DNA of 40,520 nt from an uncultured bacterium (GTDB lineage: Bacteria > Verrucomicrobiota > Kiritimatiellia > RFP12 > UBA1067), in NCBI GenBank assembly GCA_900547945.1, contig URIT01000012.1, forward strand, positions 1 through 40,520, given 5' to 3'. Positions 24,535 through 31,637 of the stretch are shown piece after piece. Made by a program: the position numbers and the translations under genes. Every line of letters begins with the position of its first letter. Position 1 is the first letter of the stretch. Below the pieces are notes generated by a model, which worked only from the letters and a program-made list of their open reading frames with translations, ran no database searches and was not told where the DNA came from.

Positions 24535-25860
24535 CTACGCCGCCCCCGATTCCACTGCGGTCAACTTCCTGGACAGATTCCCCTTCCCGGAGGCGAACCA
24601 ACGGCGCACACGTTCCGGTAGCCGAATGGTACGCCGCCCACCCATAAGCCGTCTCACGCATGCATGCGGTTTCGGCCCCTCCGCCACGCACGCAGGGTCG
24701 ATCTTCAACGCGATCGCCGCCTCCAGCGCGATGAGCGTGCCGTTGCCGAAGAGGAGGATTTCCGCCGCGGTCTTCCGGGCGGACGGCCCCGGGAGCTGCC
24801 GTTCCGTGAAGCACGGGTCCGCATGCATCCCCCGTTCCTTCAGATAGGCCGTATTCCCATGCCCGTGCATCCAGGCCGAGAGGGCGGAGGCATCCCGCAG
24901 GCACGCATAGGCGGGGAAGACCGTCTGTCCTGTGTCCACGTCCACGTTCCCCCCATCCGTCCTCCCATCCGTTTCCGGGCCGTGCGGTTCCACGCCGGGG
25001 CGTTCCGCCGTGAAATCCCCCACGCGAAGGGGCAGGAGCGCATCGACCGGCACGGGGTCAAGGCATCCACAGGCCTGGCGGTACTTCTTCGCAATGGACT
25101 TGCACCGCATGGCAAACTTGTAGTGTTCATGTAGGTCGGGCGCCTCGTTGGCGAACAGCCCCCTGATGCCGGGGGCGCGCCCACGTACGCTCGGAACGCC
25201 GCGCGTGACGTAGGCGTGGTTGTCGACATAACACTCCAGGTCTTCGAGAAGCGCCCCAAGCCGCAGGACGGCCAACGCATGGGAATCCCCCTGTCGCAAT
25301 GCGCCCCCGGCATGCGTCCGCGTCCGGGTGGCCGTTTCGCGGACATGGGCAAGCGCCGTCCGGATCTCGTCAAGGGAGGGCCTGGGATTCACCGTCCGGC
25401 GGACGCGGACCGCGCGGCGCGCATCCGACAGGCGATGCCGCCGCTCCCGTTCGCGGGCATAGTAGGAGGGGCGCCGCCAGCGGCCGATCCTGCGCGAGAG
25501 GAGGCGGGCGAGGAACCAGAACGGGAAGGTTCCGCCCATCACGACGAAGAGCGCAAGCCAGATGTCGAGGCCGTTGCAGTAGAACGGACAACCACCAAGT
25601 TCCCGCACGGCACCCCTCCACGTGCGGGGAAGGGGCCCGATCGTATGCCCCGTCGTGAAGACCTCGCGCCAGAACGCACGGCGATAGGCGTCGTCGTCGA
25701 CGCACAGGACCGTCCGCCCGAACCAGTCGATGAAACACCCGTCATCCGCCAGTTCCTCCAACGTTCCATCCGCTGCCACGCCGTACTTCGCCGAGGGGGC
25801 GTTTCGCCTTTCTACGCCGTATCCGCGTTTCGCCAGATAGTCTGCAATCGTGCCGTTCAT
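24535..25860 (-). CDS. Single-TM protein of unknown family (module B paralogue)
   Basis: 441 residues, paralogue of the gene at 14077-15390 with about 65-70 substitutions and one 4-residue insertion by eye (T-D-G-G region). The best-kept stretches are F-I-D-W-F-G-R-T-V-L-C-V-D-D, F-W-R-E-V-F-T-T-G-H-T-I-G-P-L-P-R-T-W-R, the TM segment, and L-G-A-L-L-E-D-L-E-C-Y-V-D-N-H-A-Y-V-T-R-G. Also kept are G-L-F-A-N-E-A-P-D-L-H-E-H-Y-K, A-W-M-H-G-H-G-N-T-A-Y-L-K and the I-L-L-F-G-N-G-T-L-I-A-L-E-A block. This copy is richer in G/C at third positions than copy A, which may mean longer residence or different expression. Start and ribosome site (AGGAGAAAGGAATT) are identical to copy A. Confidence 0.75.
   Translation of the reverse strand: MNGTIADYLAKRGYGVERRNAPSAKYGVAADGTLEELADDGCFIDWFGRTVLCVDDDAYRRAFWREVFTTGHTIGPLPRTWRGAVRELGGCPFYCNGLDIWLALFVVMGGTFPFWFLARLLSRRIGRWRRPSYYARERERRHRLSDARRAVRVRRTVNPRPSLDEIRTALAHVRETATRTRTHAGGALRQGDSHALAVLRLGALLEDLECYVDNHAYVTRGVPSVRGRAPGIRGLFANEAPDLHEHYKFAMRCKSIAKKYRQACGCLDPVPVDALLPLRVGDFTAERPGVEPHGPETDGRTDGGNVDVDTGQTVFPAYACLRDASALSAWMHGHGNTAYLKERGMHADPCFTERQLPGPSARKTAAEILLFGNGTLIALEAAIALKIDPACVAEGPKPHACVRRLMGGRRTIRLPERVRRWFASGKGNLSRKLTAVESGAA
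25001..25017. repeat. Palindrome half-site inside module B gene
   Basis: CGTTCCGCCGTGAAATC, read on the gene strand as D-F-T-A-E-R; same position as 14531-14547 in module A. Confidence 0.8.
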
Positions 25861-25945
25861 CGGCAATTCCTTTCTCCTGGACGTTTCTGCGACTCGGAAT
25901 GGACCGAATCTTCGTGTACCATGTCCGCCGTCTCCATGCAGGGAG

Positions 25946-25954
25946 AGAATAGCA
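25946..25954 (-). promoter_or_regulatory. Extended -10 of module B gene
   Basis: Minus strand TGCTATTCT, at the same distance from the start codon as in module A; flanks extensively conserved between the copies. Confidence 0.45.
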
Positions 25955-26154
25955 AATCCCGGAAACGAATGTGTCAGTTTCATGTCAATTCCACGTCAAA
26001 AATCTAAGAGGTCAGGCCTAACCAGGACGTATGGACAAAATGTTTCCGCCAAAGGCGGCTTCATTCGCACCCACGACCCAGGAAACGATTGCCCATGACG
26101 GGCTTCTGCGAAGCCTGGTGTAGTCTGCGGGGCGGTACGGCGTTCCGCCCATGC

Positions 26155-26186
26155 GATTTCACTTCGGAACGCTCCGCCATGAAATC
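26155..26186. repeat. 32-bp palindrome, copy 5 (right part of module B)
   Basis: Left half exact; right half GCTCCGCCATGAAATC. Equivalent to 15808-15839, and preceded by a similar ATGC in both modules. Confidence 0.92.
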
Positions 26187-26382
26187 ATGCCCTTTCCCCG
26201 TTCCTCCAACCTTGGGTCCTTCTTGGTGTTTCCTCCCTGTTCCCGCCTCTCTCGATACCTCGTTCTACCCACAGCCCCCTCCCTCCAATCGGCCTACCCA
26301 CAGTACCCCATCGGCCGAACGGTTCTGGGCCAACGCCAACGATGTTCCCGGTGAAGACGACGTTCCTGTTCCCGGTACACGC

Positions 26383-26414
26383 GATTTCATTTCGGAGCGT
26401 TCCGATGCGAAATC
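26383..26414. repeat. 32-bp palindrome, copy 6
   Basis: GATTTCATTTCGGAGC then GTTCCGATGCGAAATC. Lies beyond the shared module tail, with no counterpart near module A. Confidence 0.88.
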
Positions 26415-26531
26415 GCCCATACCCATTTTCATGTCAGGATCCCGTACCCATTCACTCCCTATGGCTAACTCCCTACGGTTACCGCTGAGGATATAAACCC
26501 TACCGATAGTGACGAATGTGCGTTCAAGGTA

Positions 26532-27686
26532 TCACAATACGTCGTTGTCGTCTTCATTGGAGCCGTTGATCGTTTTCTTTGATTCCTCAATGCGCTGTTT
26601 GGATATCCGGCGCTCATTTCGTTGGACATCTCGGTTAATGACCTCAATACTCCTCAGTTGAACCGTCATGCTCACATGTTCGTTGGAAAAGTAATAATAG
26701 AAATCATCAAGGCCGCCATCCAGTTTCCGAAAGGAAATGCCATACTTTTTCTCCAACACGGCCACGGTACCCACGATTGCCTCCGTCTGTGCGTCTTCCG
26801 ACGGAAAGTTCTGCCGACTCCGAAGACGTACTGCCGTCAATCTGTCGGAAAGCGCTCCATAGACAGGGCGGATTGCATCGTAATGACGAAACGGCCTGGC
26901 CATTTTTACATACGAAGCCGGTGCCGATACCGGTTTCCGAGAACCAAACACATAACCGCAAAACGATTCGACAACCACCTCGTCCGAATCAGTCGCGCCT
27001 GCATCCGTCCTGCCTTTCACGCCCTTCTTGTCCTGGGGTTCCCTTTCCCCCTTGTCGCGAAACTCAGCCAGGACTTCTTCGAGATCGACCTTTTCACCCC
27101 TCGCATTAACGGAGAAAATCTCCGTTCGATTGTCAAACACATCGTATTCCGTGCTTTGACGGCCATCGGCATTGACGCGCAGTTGCTTCACCTCGTCCGT
27201 CAACGTGATTTTCCCACCCTTTCCCGCCACGTTTGACCAATGCTTGACCATCTTTCCGTTCTGCCAGACTTCAATCACGCCCCCCGCCATCTGCCATCCC
27301 CGATCAAATGCGCCATCTACGAAATAATTGTCCGTCCGGGCGAAAGCCGTGCCCGTCGCGACCATGAAATGAATGGCCCGGCTCGTATTGATCGGATCAA
27401 AGGCGAGCGAGGTGACGTCATTTACGGCAACCTGCTTCGTCTTGACGTTTCTGAAGATCGTCGCAGCCCGCAGTTCCATTGTCTCTAGGCTGTCAAACTT
27501 GGTGGCACTTCCAATCCGAACGGAAAAGAACGCCCGTTTTGCCTTTTCTGTCATTCCCCACCAATTCTTGCTTCCAGAGCTTGATCCCTTCGTCCCAACG
27601 GCCCTAAATTCAAAGGTACGGGCAGGACAAGGAGAAACGAAGCAAATGAGCGCCCACACAACAAAGAAACCGAATTTATCCTTCAT
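26532..27686 (-). CDS. Exported protein of unknown function, AT-richer than neighbours
   Basis: 384 residues starting with a signal peptide (M-K-D-K-F-G-F-F-V-V-W-A-L-I-C-F-V-S-P-C-P-A). No family recognised. The first half looks beta-rich with many aromatic and Gly residues (G-S-K-N-W-W-G-M, F-V-D-G-A-F-D-R-G-W-Q-M-A-G-G-V-I-E-V-W-Q-N-G-K). A charged linker (E-F-R-D-K-G-E-R-E-P-Q-D-K-K-G) follows, then a helical C-terminus ending in acidic N-E-D-D-N-D-V-L. ATG 27686 is preferred over ATG 27692 for spacing from GGAAAGAG. Its base composition is visibly lower in GC than the genes around it, and it sits between module B and ung, so it may have been acquired. Its good promoter argues that it is expressed. 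Confidence 0.7.
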   Translation of the reverse strand: MKDKFGFFVVWALICFVSPCPARTFEFRAVGTKGSSSGSKNWWGMTEKAKRAFFSVRIGSATKFDSLETMELRAATIFRNVKTKQVAVNDVTSLAFDPINTSRAIHFMVATGTAFARTDNYFVDGAFDRGWQMAGGVIEVWQNGKMVKHWSNVAGKGGKITLTDEVKQLRVNADGRQSTEYDVFDNRTEIFSVNARGEKVDLEEVLAEFRDKGEREPQDKKGVKGRTDAGATDSDEVVVESFCGYVFGSRKPVSAPASYVKMARPFRHYDAIRPVYGALSDRLTAVRLRSRQNFPSEDAQTEAIVGTVAVLEKKYGISFRKLDGGLDDFYYYFSNEHVSMTVQLRSIEVINRDVQRNERRISKQRIEESKKTINGSNEDDNDVL

Positions 27687-27775
27687 GTCCATTTCTCTTT
27701 CCACAAACAAGACACATCGCCGAAGGGAACGAACGCACGACCACCGCACACCCCTCACCTTCTGAAAGCACCGCA

Positions 27776-27805
27776 AGTGTAGCAAACTCGGAAGATACAG
27801 GTCAA
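27776..27805 (-). promoter_or_regulatory. Promoter of the AT-richer exported-protein gene
   Basis: Minus strand TTGACC (RC of 27800-27805), 18-base spacer ending in TTTGC, hexamer TACACT (RC of 27776-27781). Predicted leader about 83 bases. Confidence 0.6.
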
Positions 27806-27865
27806 GTCCGCACTCCCTCCTCCCACCCCACACACATAAGTGCAGGTGCGGGGGAGCGGGAATTA

Positions 27866-27874
27866 TGCTAGACT
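27866..27874 (+). promoter_or_regulatory. Extended -10 of ung, near-leaderless
   Basis: TGCTAGACT with the hexamer at 27869-27874. The expected start near 27881 is only three bases from the ung ATG (27884), and GGGGTCCC before it is not a good ribosome site. No -35 match. Confidence 0.5.
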
Positions 27875-27883
27875 AGGGGTCCC

Positions 27884-28549
27884 ATGAACGTGAAAATCGA
27901 CGAATCGTGGCGGCAGGTGCTGCAGGACCAGTTCGACAGCCCGTATTTCGCGGAACTGACGCGCTTTGTGCGCGCGGCCTACGCAAAGGGCATCGTCTAC
28001 CCGCCGGGTCGCTTCATCTTCGAGGCGTTCAACCGTACGCCGTTCGACAAGGTCAAGGTCGTCATCCTCGGGCAGGATCCCTACCACGGCCCCAACCAGG
28101 CCCACGGGCTCTGCTTCTCCGTGCAGCCCGGCGTCGCCGTCCCGCCCTCGCTCTTCAACATGTACAAGGAACTGGAGGACGAATACAAGACGACTTTCCT
28201 CACCCGGAACGGCGACCTCTCGGCCTGGGCCGACCAGGGCGTCCTCCTCCTGAACGCCACGCTCACCGTGGAGGCCGGACACGCCGGCAGCCACCAGGGA
28301 CACGGCTGGGAAACCTTCACGGACGCCGTCGTGAAGGCGCTTGCCACGCGCCGCGAACACCTCGTCTTCATGCTCTGGGGTTCCTACGCCCAGCGCAAGG
28401 GCGCGGTCATCGACCGCGCCCGGCATCTCGTCCTCGAAACGGCCCACCCCTCGCCGCTCTCCGCCTACCGCGGCTTCTTCGGCTGCGGGCACTTCCTCAA
28501 GGCCGACGCCTACCTGCGCGCACACGGCATCGAGCCCGTGCGCTGGTGA
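27884..28549 (+). CDS. ung: Uracil-DNA glycosylase, family 1
   Basis: 221 residues, the normal UNG length; it excises uracil from DNA in base-excision repair. The water-activating loop I-L-G-Q-D-P-Y-H-G-P (catalytic Asp65) and the Leu-intercalation loop H-P-S-P-L-S-A (His188) are both intact. The uracil-pocket segments G-L-C-F-S-V and L-L-L-N-A-T-L-T-V are also present. Monocistronic by position: divergent from the unknown exported-protein gene and convergent with the NhaC gene 21 bases away. Confidence 0.97.
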   Translation: MNVKIDESWRQVLQDQFDSPYFAELTRFVRAAYAKGIVYPPGRFIFEAFNRTPFDKVKVVILGQDPYHGPNQAHGLCFSVQPGVAVPPSLFNMYKELEDEYKTTFLTRNGDLSAWADQGVLLLNATLTVEAGHAGSHQGHGWETFTDAVVKALATRREHLVFMLWGSYAQRKGAVIDRARHLVLETAHPSPLSAYRGFFGCGHFLKADAYLRAHGIEPVRW

Positions 28550-28570
28550 GGCCGCCGCCCCCCGGCGCGG

Positions 28571-29881
28571 TCATTCCGCCGTGCGGCGGCGGATGACGAG
28601 CGACAGCAGCACCGCCAGCGCCAAGAGCGGCTGGTAGTAGAGGCACGAGATCAGGTCGAACGACCCCACCGCCGCCTCGGCGCCCTTGGCGATGCCGATG
28701 GCGATCAGGATCTGCGCGCCGTAGGGGATGACGCCCTGCACGATGCAGGACACCGTGTCCAGCACGGACGCCATGCGGATCGGATCGGCCTTGAAACGGT
28801 TCGAGCACGCCTTCGCGATGGGGCCGGCGATGACGATCGCCACCGTGTTGTTCGCCGTGAAGCAGTTGACGAGCGCAACCAGAACCCCCATGCCGAACTC
28901 GCAGGAGCGCGGGCCGCGCACGAGCTTCGCGATCTTCTCGGTCAGCCAGAGGATGCCGCCGTTCGCCTGGATGGTCTTGAAGAGGCCACCCGCAAGGATC
29001 GCCACGATCAGCGTCTCGCTCATGCCGAGCGTCCCCTTGCCGAGCAGGTCGAGCGCGCCGAACGTGTCGAACCGCCCGAGCGCCACGCCGATCGCGGCCG
29101 CCAGCACCGTCCCCGCGAAGAGGAGCAGCATCACGTTGAGCCCGACGAGCGCGAGGACGAGGATGAGGACGTAGGGCAGCACAAGCACGAAGTGCTGCCA
29201 GGTGACGGCGGGCGTCTCGACCGAGCCGGCGGACGCGCCGACAATCGCATAGGCGAAGAGCGCCACGAGGGCGGCGGGCGAGGCGACGAGCGAGTTCGCG
29301 AGGAACTTGTCCTTCATCCGCACCCCCTGCGTGCGCGTCGCGGCGATCGTCGTATCGGAAATCATCGAGAGGTTGTCGCCGAACATGGACCCACCCACCA
29401 CGGCGCCCAGCAGGAGCGCGGGGGAGAGCTGGAGCGGCGCCGCGAATCCGAGCGCAATCGGGCTCACCGCCGCGATCGTCCCGCACGACGTGCCGATCGC
29501 GAGGGAAATGAGGCAGGAGATGAGGAACACGCCCGCCACCATCAGCCGCGCGGGCACGATCGACTGCGCGAGGGTGACGGCGGCGTCCACGGCCCCCGAC
29601 CCCTTCGCCACGCTCGCGAACGCGCCGGCGAGGATGAAGATGAGGCACATCATCATGATGTTCGTCTCGCCCATCCCCGCCGCGTAGACGTCCACCTTCC
29701 GCTCCAACGGCATGCGCCGGTTGAAGACGAGCGCCGTCGCCGAGGCGATGAGGAAGGCAATCGTCATCGGCACCTTGTAGAAGTCGTTCGCCCACACGGA
29801 AAGCCCCACGTAGAAGACGGCGAAGACGAGAAACGGAATGAGCGCCCACGCGCACGGCCGGATGTTGCTGTCGTTGTTCAT
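28571..29881 (-). CDS. nhaC: NhaC-family Na+/H+ antiporter
   Basis: 436 residues with about eleven TM segments, an inner-membrane antiporter that exchanges sodium (or small organic anions in some relatives) for protons. Family-like stretches are I-G-T-S-C-G-T-I-A-A-V-S-P-I-A, G-G-S-M-F-G-D-N-L-S-M-I-S-D-T-T-I-A-A and N-C-F-T-A-N-N-T-V-A-I-V-I-A-G-P. The F-G-D-N-x-S-x-x-S-D-T-T box with its Asp residues is the best evidence. ATG 29881 sits directly at the predicted transcription start. It could equally be a malate/lactate-type NhaC relative; substrate is not decidable. Confidence 0.85.
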   Translation of the reverse strand: MNNDSNIRPCAWALIPFLVFAVFYVGLSVWANDFYKVPMTIAFLIASATALVFNRRMPLERKVDVYAAGMGETNIMMMCLIFILAGAFASVAKGSGAVDAAVTLAQSIVPARLMVAGVFLISCLISLAIGTSCGTIAAVSPIALGFAAPLQLSPALLLGAVVGGSMFGDNLSMISDTTIAATRTQGVRMKDKFLANSLVASPAALVALFAYAIVGASAGSVETPAVTWQHFVLVLPYVLILVLALVGLNVMLLLFAGTVLAAAIGVALGRFDTFGALDLLGKGTLGMSETLIVAILAGGLFKTIQANGGILWLTEKIAKLVRGPRSCEFGMGVLVALVNCFTANNTVAIVIAGPIAKACSNRFKADPIRMASVLDTVSCIVQGVIPYGAQILIAIGIAKGAEAAVGSFDLISCLYYQPLLALAVLLSLVIRRRTAE

Positions 29882-29888
29882 GGCGAGT

Positions 29889-29897
29889 AGTATAGCA
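29889..29897 (-). promoter_or_regulatory. Extended -10 of nhaC, leaderless
   Basis: Minus strand TGCTATACT, hexamer RC of 29889-29894, ending eight bases before the ATG. The transcript should begin at or within a base or two of the start codon, and no Shine-Dalgarno sequence exists (TACTCGCC). No -35 match. Confidence 0.6.
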
Positions 29898-29943
29898 TAC
29901 TGGCGGGCGCAGGCCCGCCCGGAGGTGGAGGGGGACGCGGGGG

Positions 29944-31032
29944 CTAGGCAAGCGCGGCGGCGAGGAGGTCGACGCCCTTCAGGAGCTTCGCCTCGTTCGC
30001 CTTGGTGTCGCACGCGGCCCACGGCGCCATGAGGAAGCCCTTGAGGTGTTCCTTCGAGATGCAGCCGCGACAGGTCTTGACGAGGCTGCCGATCACGTCG
30101 TCCGCCCCGACCTTCTCCTTCTGGCGTTTCCAGCCGACCCAGTTCGTGCCGCAGGGGACCTGATCGTATCCGGCCTCCTCCAGCTGCCAGTATTGGCGGA
30201 GGCGCACGCGGTCGGACGTCTTGTTCGTCTTCGGGTCGAAGCCGCCGTGGGCTTCGTCGTAGTACCAGTTCGAGAGCAGCACGCTCTTCGGGCACCACGC
30301 CATGAACGCGGGCTCCTCCCAGCCGTAGTCGCTCCACGCCCAGGCCCGCGCGCCCAGGCCCTCAACCGTGCGGACGAGGTGGAGGAAGTCGTGTTTCCAG
30401 ACCTCGCCGCGCCGCACGACCACGTACTGCCGCTTCTTCGACTGCATGACGTGCCACACGCCGTCCTCCTCGTCGCAGCCGATGTGGATGAGGCGCGGCG
30501 AACCGAAGATCTCGCTGACGTCCCTCAGGCAGTCCTCGCAGACGCGGTAGTAGGCGGGCGTGCCGACCATGCGCCGGTAGTGCTTCATCCAGCCACTGTG
30601 CGTCGTGGAGAAGTTGAGCTTCGGGATGACCTCAAGCCCCAGCCCGTGGAGGCGGTCAACCTCGGCGGCCAGCTTCCCGGCGGACCAGCTGCCCTTGATG
30701 GCGAGTTCGGGATGGCGCGGGAAGACGACGCCCTCGCCCACATCGACGACGAGCTGATTGAGCCCCTTCGCCGCCACGTGGTCGACCACCCTGCGCCAGA
30801 TGTCGTCGCGGCAGATCAGCTCCCTGTCGGGCAGGCCGTCCGGAATCTTCGAGGTGTCGAACCCCTCCGGATACCAGTCGCACCACATGTTGTGGCCGAG
30901 ATGGACCAGAAACGCACGGATGTCGCCCTCCGGCGCCACCGGCCCCTTCCCGGCCTTCGCCGTCATGCACCCCGCAAGGGCGCTTCCGACCGCCGCACCC
31001 GCACCCATCTTCAGGAATTCGCGTCTGTTCAT
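29944..31032 (-). CDS. Tat-exported lipoprotein, GH20-like glycoside hydrolase domain
   Basis: 362 residues. M-N-R-R-E-F-L-K-M-G is a twin-arginine signal and S-A-L-A-G-C a lipobox, so the mature protein would be a lipoprotein anchored at Cys22. The body resembles the TIM barrel of family 20 hexosaminidases: L-G-L-E-V-I-P-K-L-N-F, S-P-R-L-I-H-I-G-C-D-E-E-D-G (D187-E188 matching the H-I-G-G-D-E catalytic pair), and later W-A-W-S-D-Y and S-N-W-Y-Y-D. It may remove N-acetylhexosamine, but overall length is short for GH20 and the usual N-terminal domain is absent. GGAG precedes ATG 31032. The promoter and first codons are duplicated at 32832-32920. Confidence 0.72.
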   Translation of the reverse strand: MNRREFLKMGAGAAVGSALAGCMTAKAGKGPVAPEGDIRAFLVHLGHNMWCDWYPEGFDTSKIPDGLPDRELICRDDIWRRVVDHVAAKGLNQLVVDVGEGVVFPRHPELAIKGSWSAGKLAAEVDRLHGLGLEVIPKLNFSTTHSGWMKHYRRMVGTPAYYRVCEDCLRDVSEIFGSPRLIHIGCDEEDGVWHVMQSKKRQYVVVRRGEVWKHDFLHLVRTVEGLGARAWAWSDYGWEEPAFMAWCPKSVLLSNWYYDEAHGGFDPKTNKTSDRVRLRQYWQLEEAGYDQVPCGTNWVGWKRQKEKVGADDVIGSLVKTCRGCISKEHLKGFLMAPWAACDTKANEAKLLKGVDLLAAALA

Positions 31033-31089
31033 GTCGTTCTCCTTGTGTGCAAAAGTCTGCCAAAAACGGGGCGGTCTGTCAAATCGGGG
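31001..31089. repeat. 89-bp direct repeat, copy 1
   Basis: Identical to 32832-32920. This copy is in place: it contains the promoter, ribosome site and first ten codons of the Tat lipoprotein gene. Confidence 0.95.
31054..31082 (-). promoter_or_regulatory. Promoter of the GH20-like lipoprotein gene
   Basis: Minus strand TTGACA (RC of 31077-31082), 17-base spacer, CAGACT (RC of 31054-31059) with a TGG extension. Lies wholly inside the duplicated 89 bp. Confidence 0.6.
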
Positions 31090-31238
31090 GGCCAGCTTGG
31101 GTCAGGAGGCTTTGAATGGGCCAGGGGGCTTGAATGGGGACGGAACGTATCGGGTTGTACGAGCCTCCGGCCGGTTAACACGAAGTACGCGGAGGTACGG
31201 AGACACGGAGGATGGTTCTGGCGAGGTATGGTACGTCT

Positions 31239-31500
31239 GGCTTGGCGCGCAATGTACCCGCGCCGCCCTCGGCGCGTGGCGCTGTGGGGCAAGCCATGAA
31301 TCCCTTGACTTGCAGGATTTCACTTCGGAGCGTTCCGAAGTGAAATCCTACATGGAATCACCCCTTGGCATAAGCGGGGGATGTACTCGACAAAACAATA
31401 AAAAAAAAACGAACACAGACTGAAGTTTTTGGCCGTTTCTGACGGGTCGCTTTCGGACGCCACGCGCCGAGGGCGGCGCGGGTACATTGCGCGCCGAGCC
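31239..31500. mobile_element. MITE-like element with 43-bp inverted repeats
   Basis: The arms at 31239-31281 and 31458-31500 are inverted copies with one mismatch in 43 bases (they include GCGCAATGTACCCGCGCC). Between them lie 176 bases with no ORF and a 32-bp palindrome. No flanking target duplication is evident. A partial arm recurs at 33159-33190, so this is a repeat family. The nonautonomous-element reading is inference; a large hairpin RNA is possible. Confidence 0.65.
31316..31347. repeat. 32-bp palindrome, copy 7
   Basis: GATTTCACTTCGGA, GCGT, TCCGAAGTGAAATC: a perfect 14-bp stem. Lies between the arms of the MITE-like element. Confidence 0.95.
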
Positions 31501-31554
31501 GAGTTACGACCTTCCCATGCCAGGTCCACAATTCCACCGCATGGAGGGTGGATA

Positions 31555-31563
31555 TGGTAGAAT
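31555..31563 (+). promoter_or_regulatory. Extended -10 of the metallophosphoesterase gene
   Basis: TGGTAGAAT with hexamer 31558-31563. Predicted leader about 68 bases, with AAAGGAGAT before the ATG. -35 weak. Confidence 0.5.
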
Positions 31564-31637
31564 GTGACGAGGCGTGTGGCGACAGACCGACACACAGAGA
31601 AACGACAAGCAGAGAAGAGAGGAAAGGAGATCGGGAC

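Larger units (their letters stand above)
24448..26310. mobile_element. Duplicated module B (palindrome-bounded, one gene)
   Basis: Second copy of the 13991-15955 module, same orientation, about 10 kb away. It shares the left palindrome, gene, promoter, leader, the right palindrome (26155-26186) and the CT-rich tail with T-ACCCACAG motifs. The region between leader and right palindrome is about 120 bases shorter than in A. Mobility is inferred, not shown. Confidence 0.5.
25861..26531. other. Intergenic region between module B gene and next gene
   Basis: 671 bases. It contains the module B promoter (25946-25954), the conserved leader region, palindromes at 26155-26186 and 26383-26414, and the CT-rich tail. 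Nothing that looks like a gene; no terminator seen for the AT-richer gene that ends at 26532. Confidence 0.65.
31033..31637. other. Intergenic region between the two Tat lipoprotein genes
   Basis: 605 bases between divergent genes. It holds both promoters, the MITE-like inverted-repeat element (31239-31500) and a palindrome at its centre. Open frames inside only translate the repeats. Confidence 0.65.
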
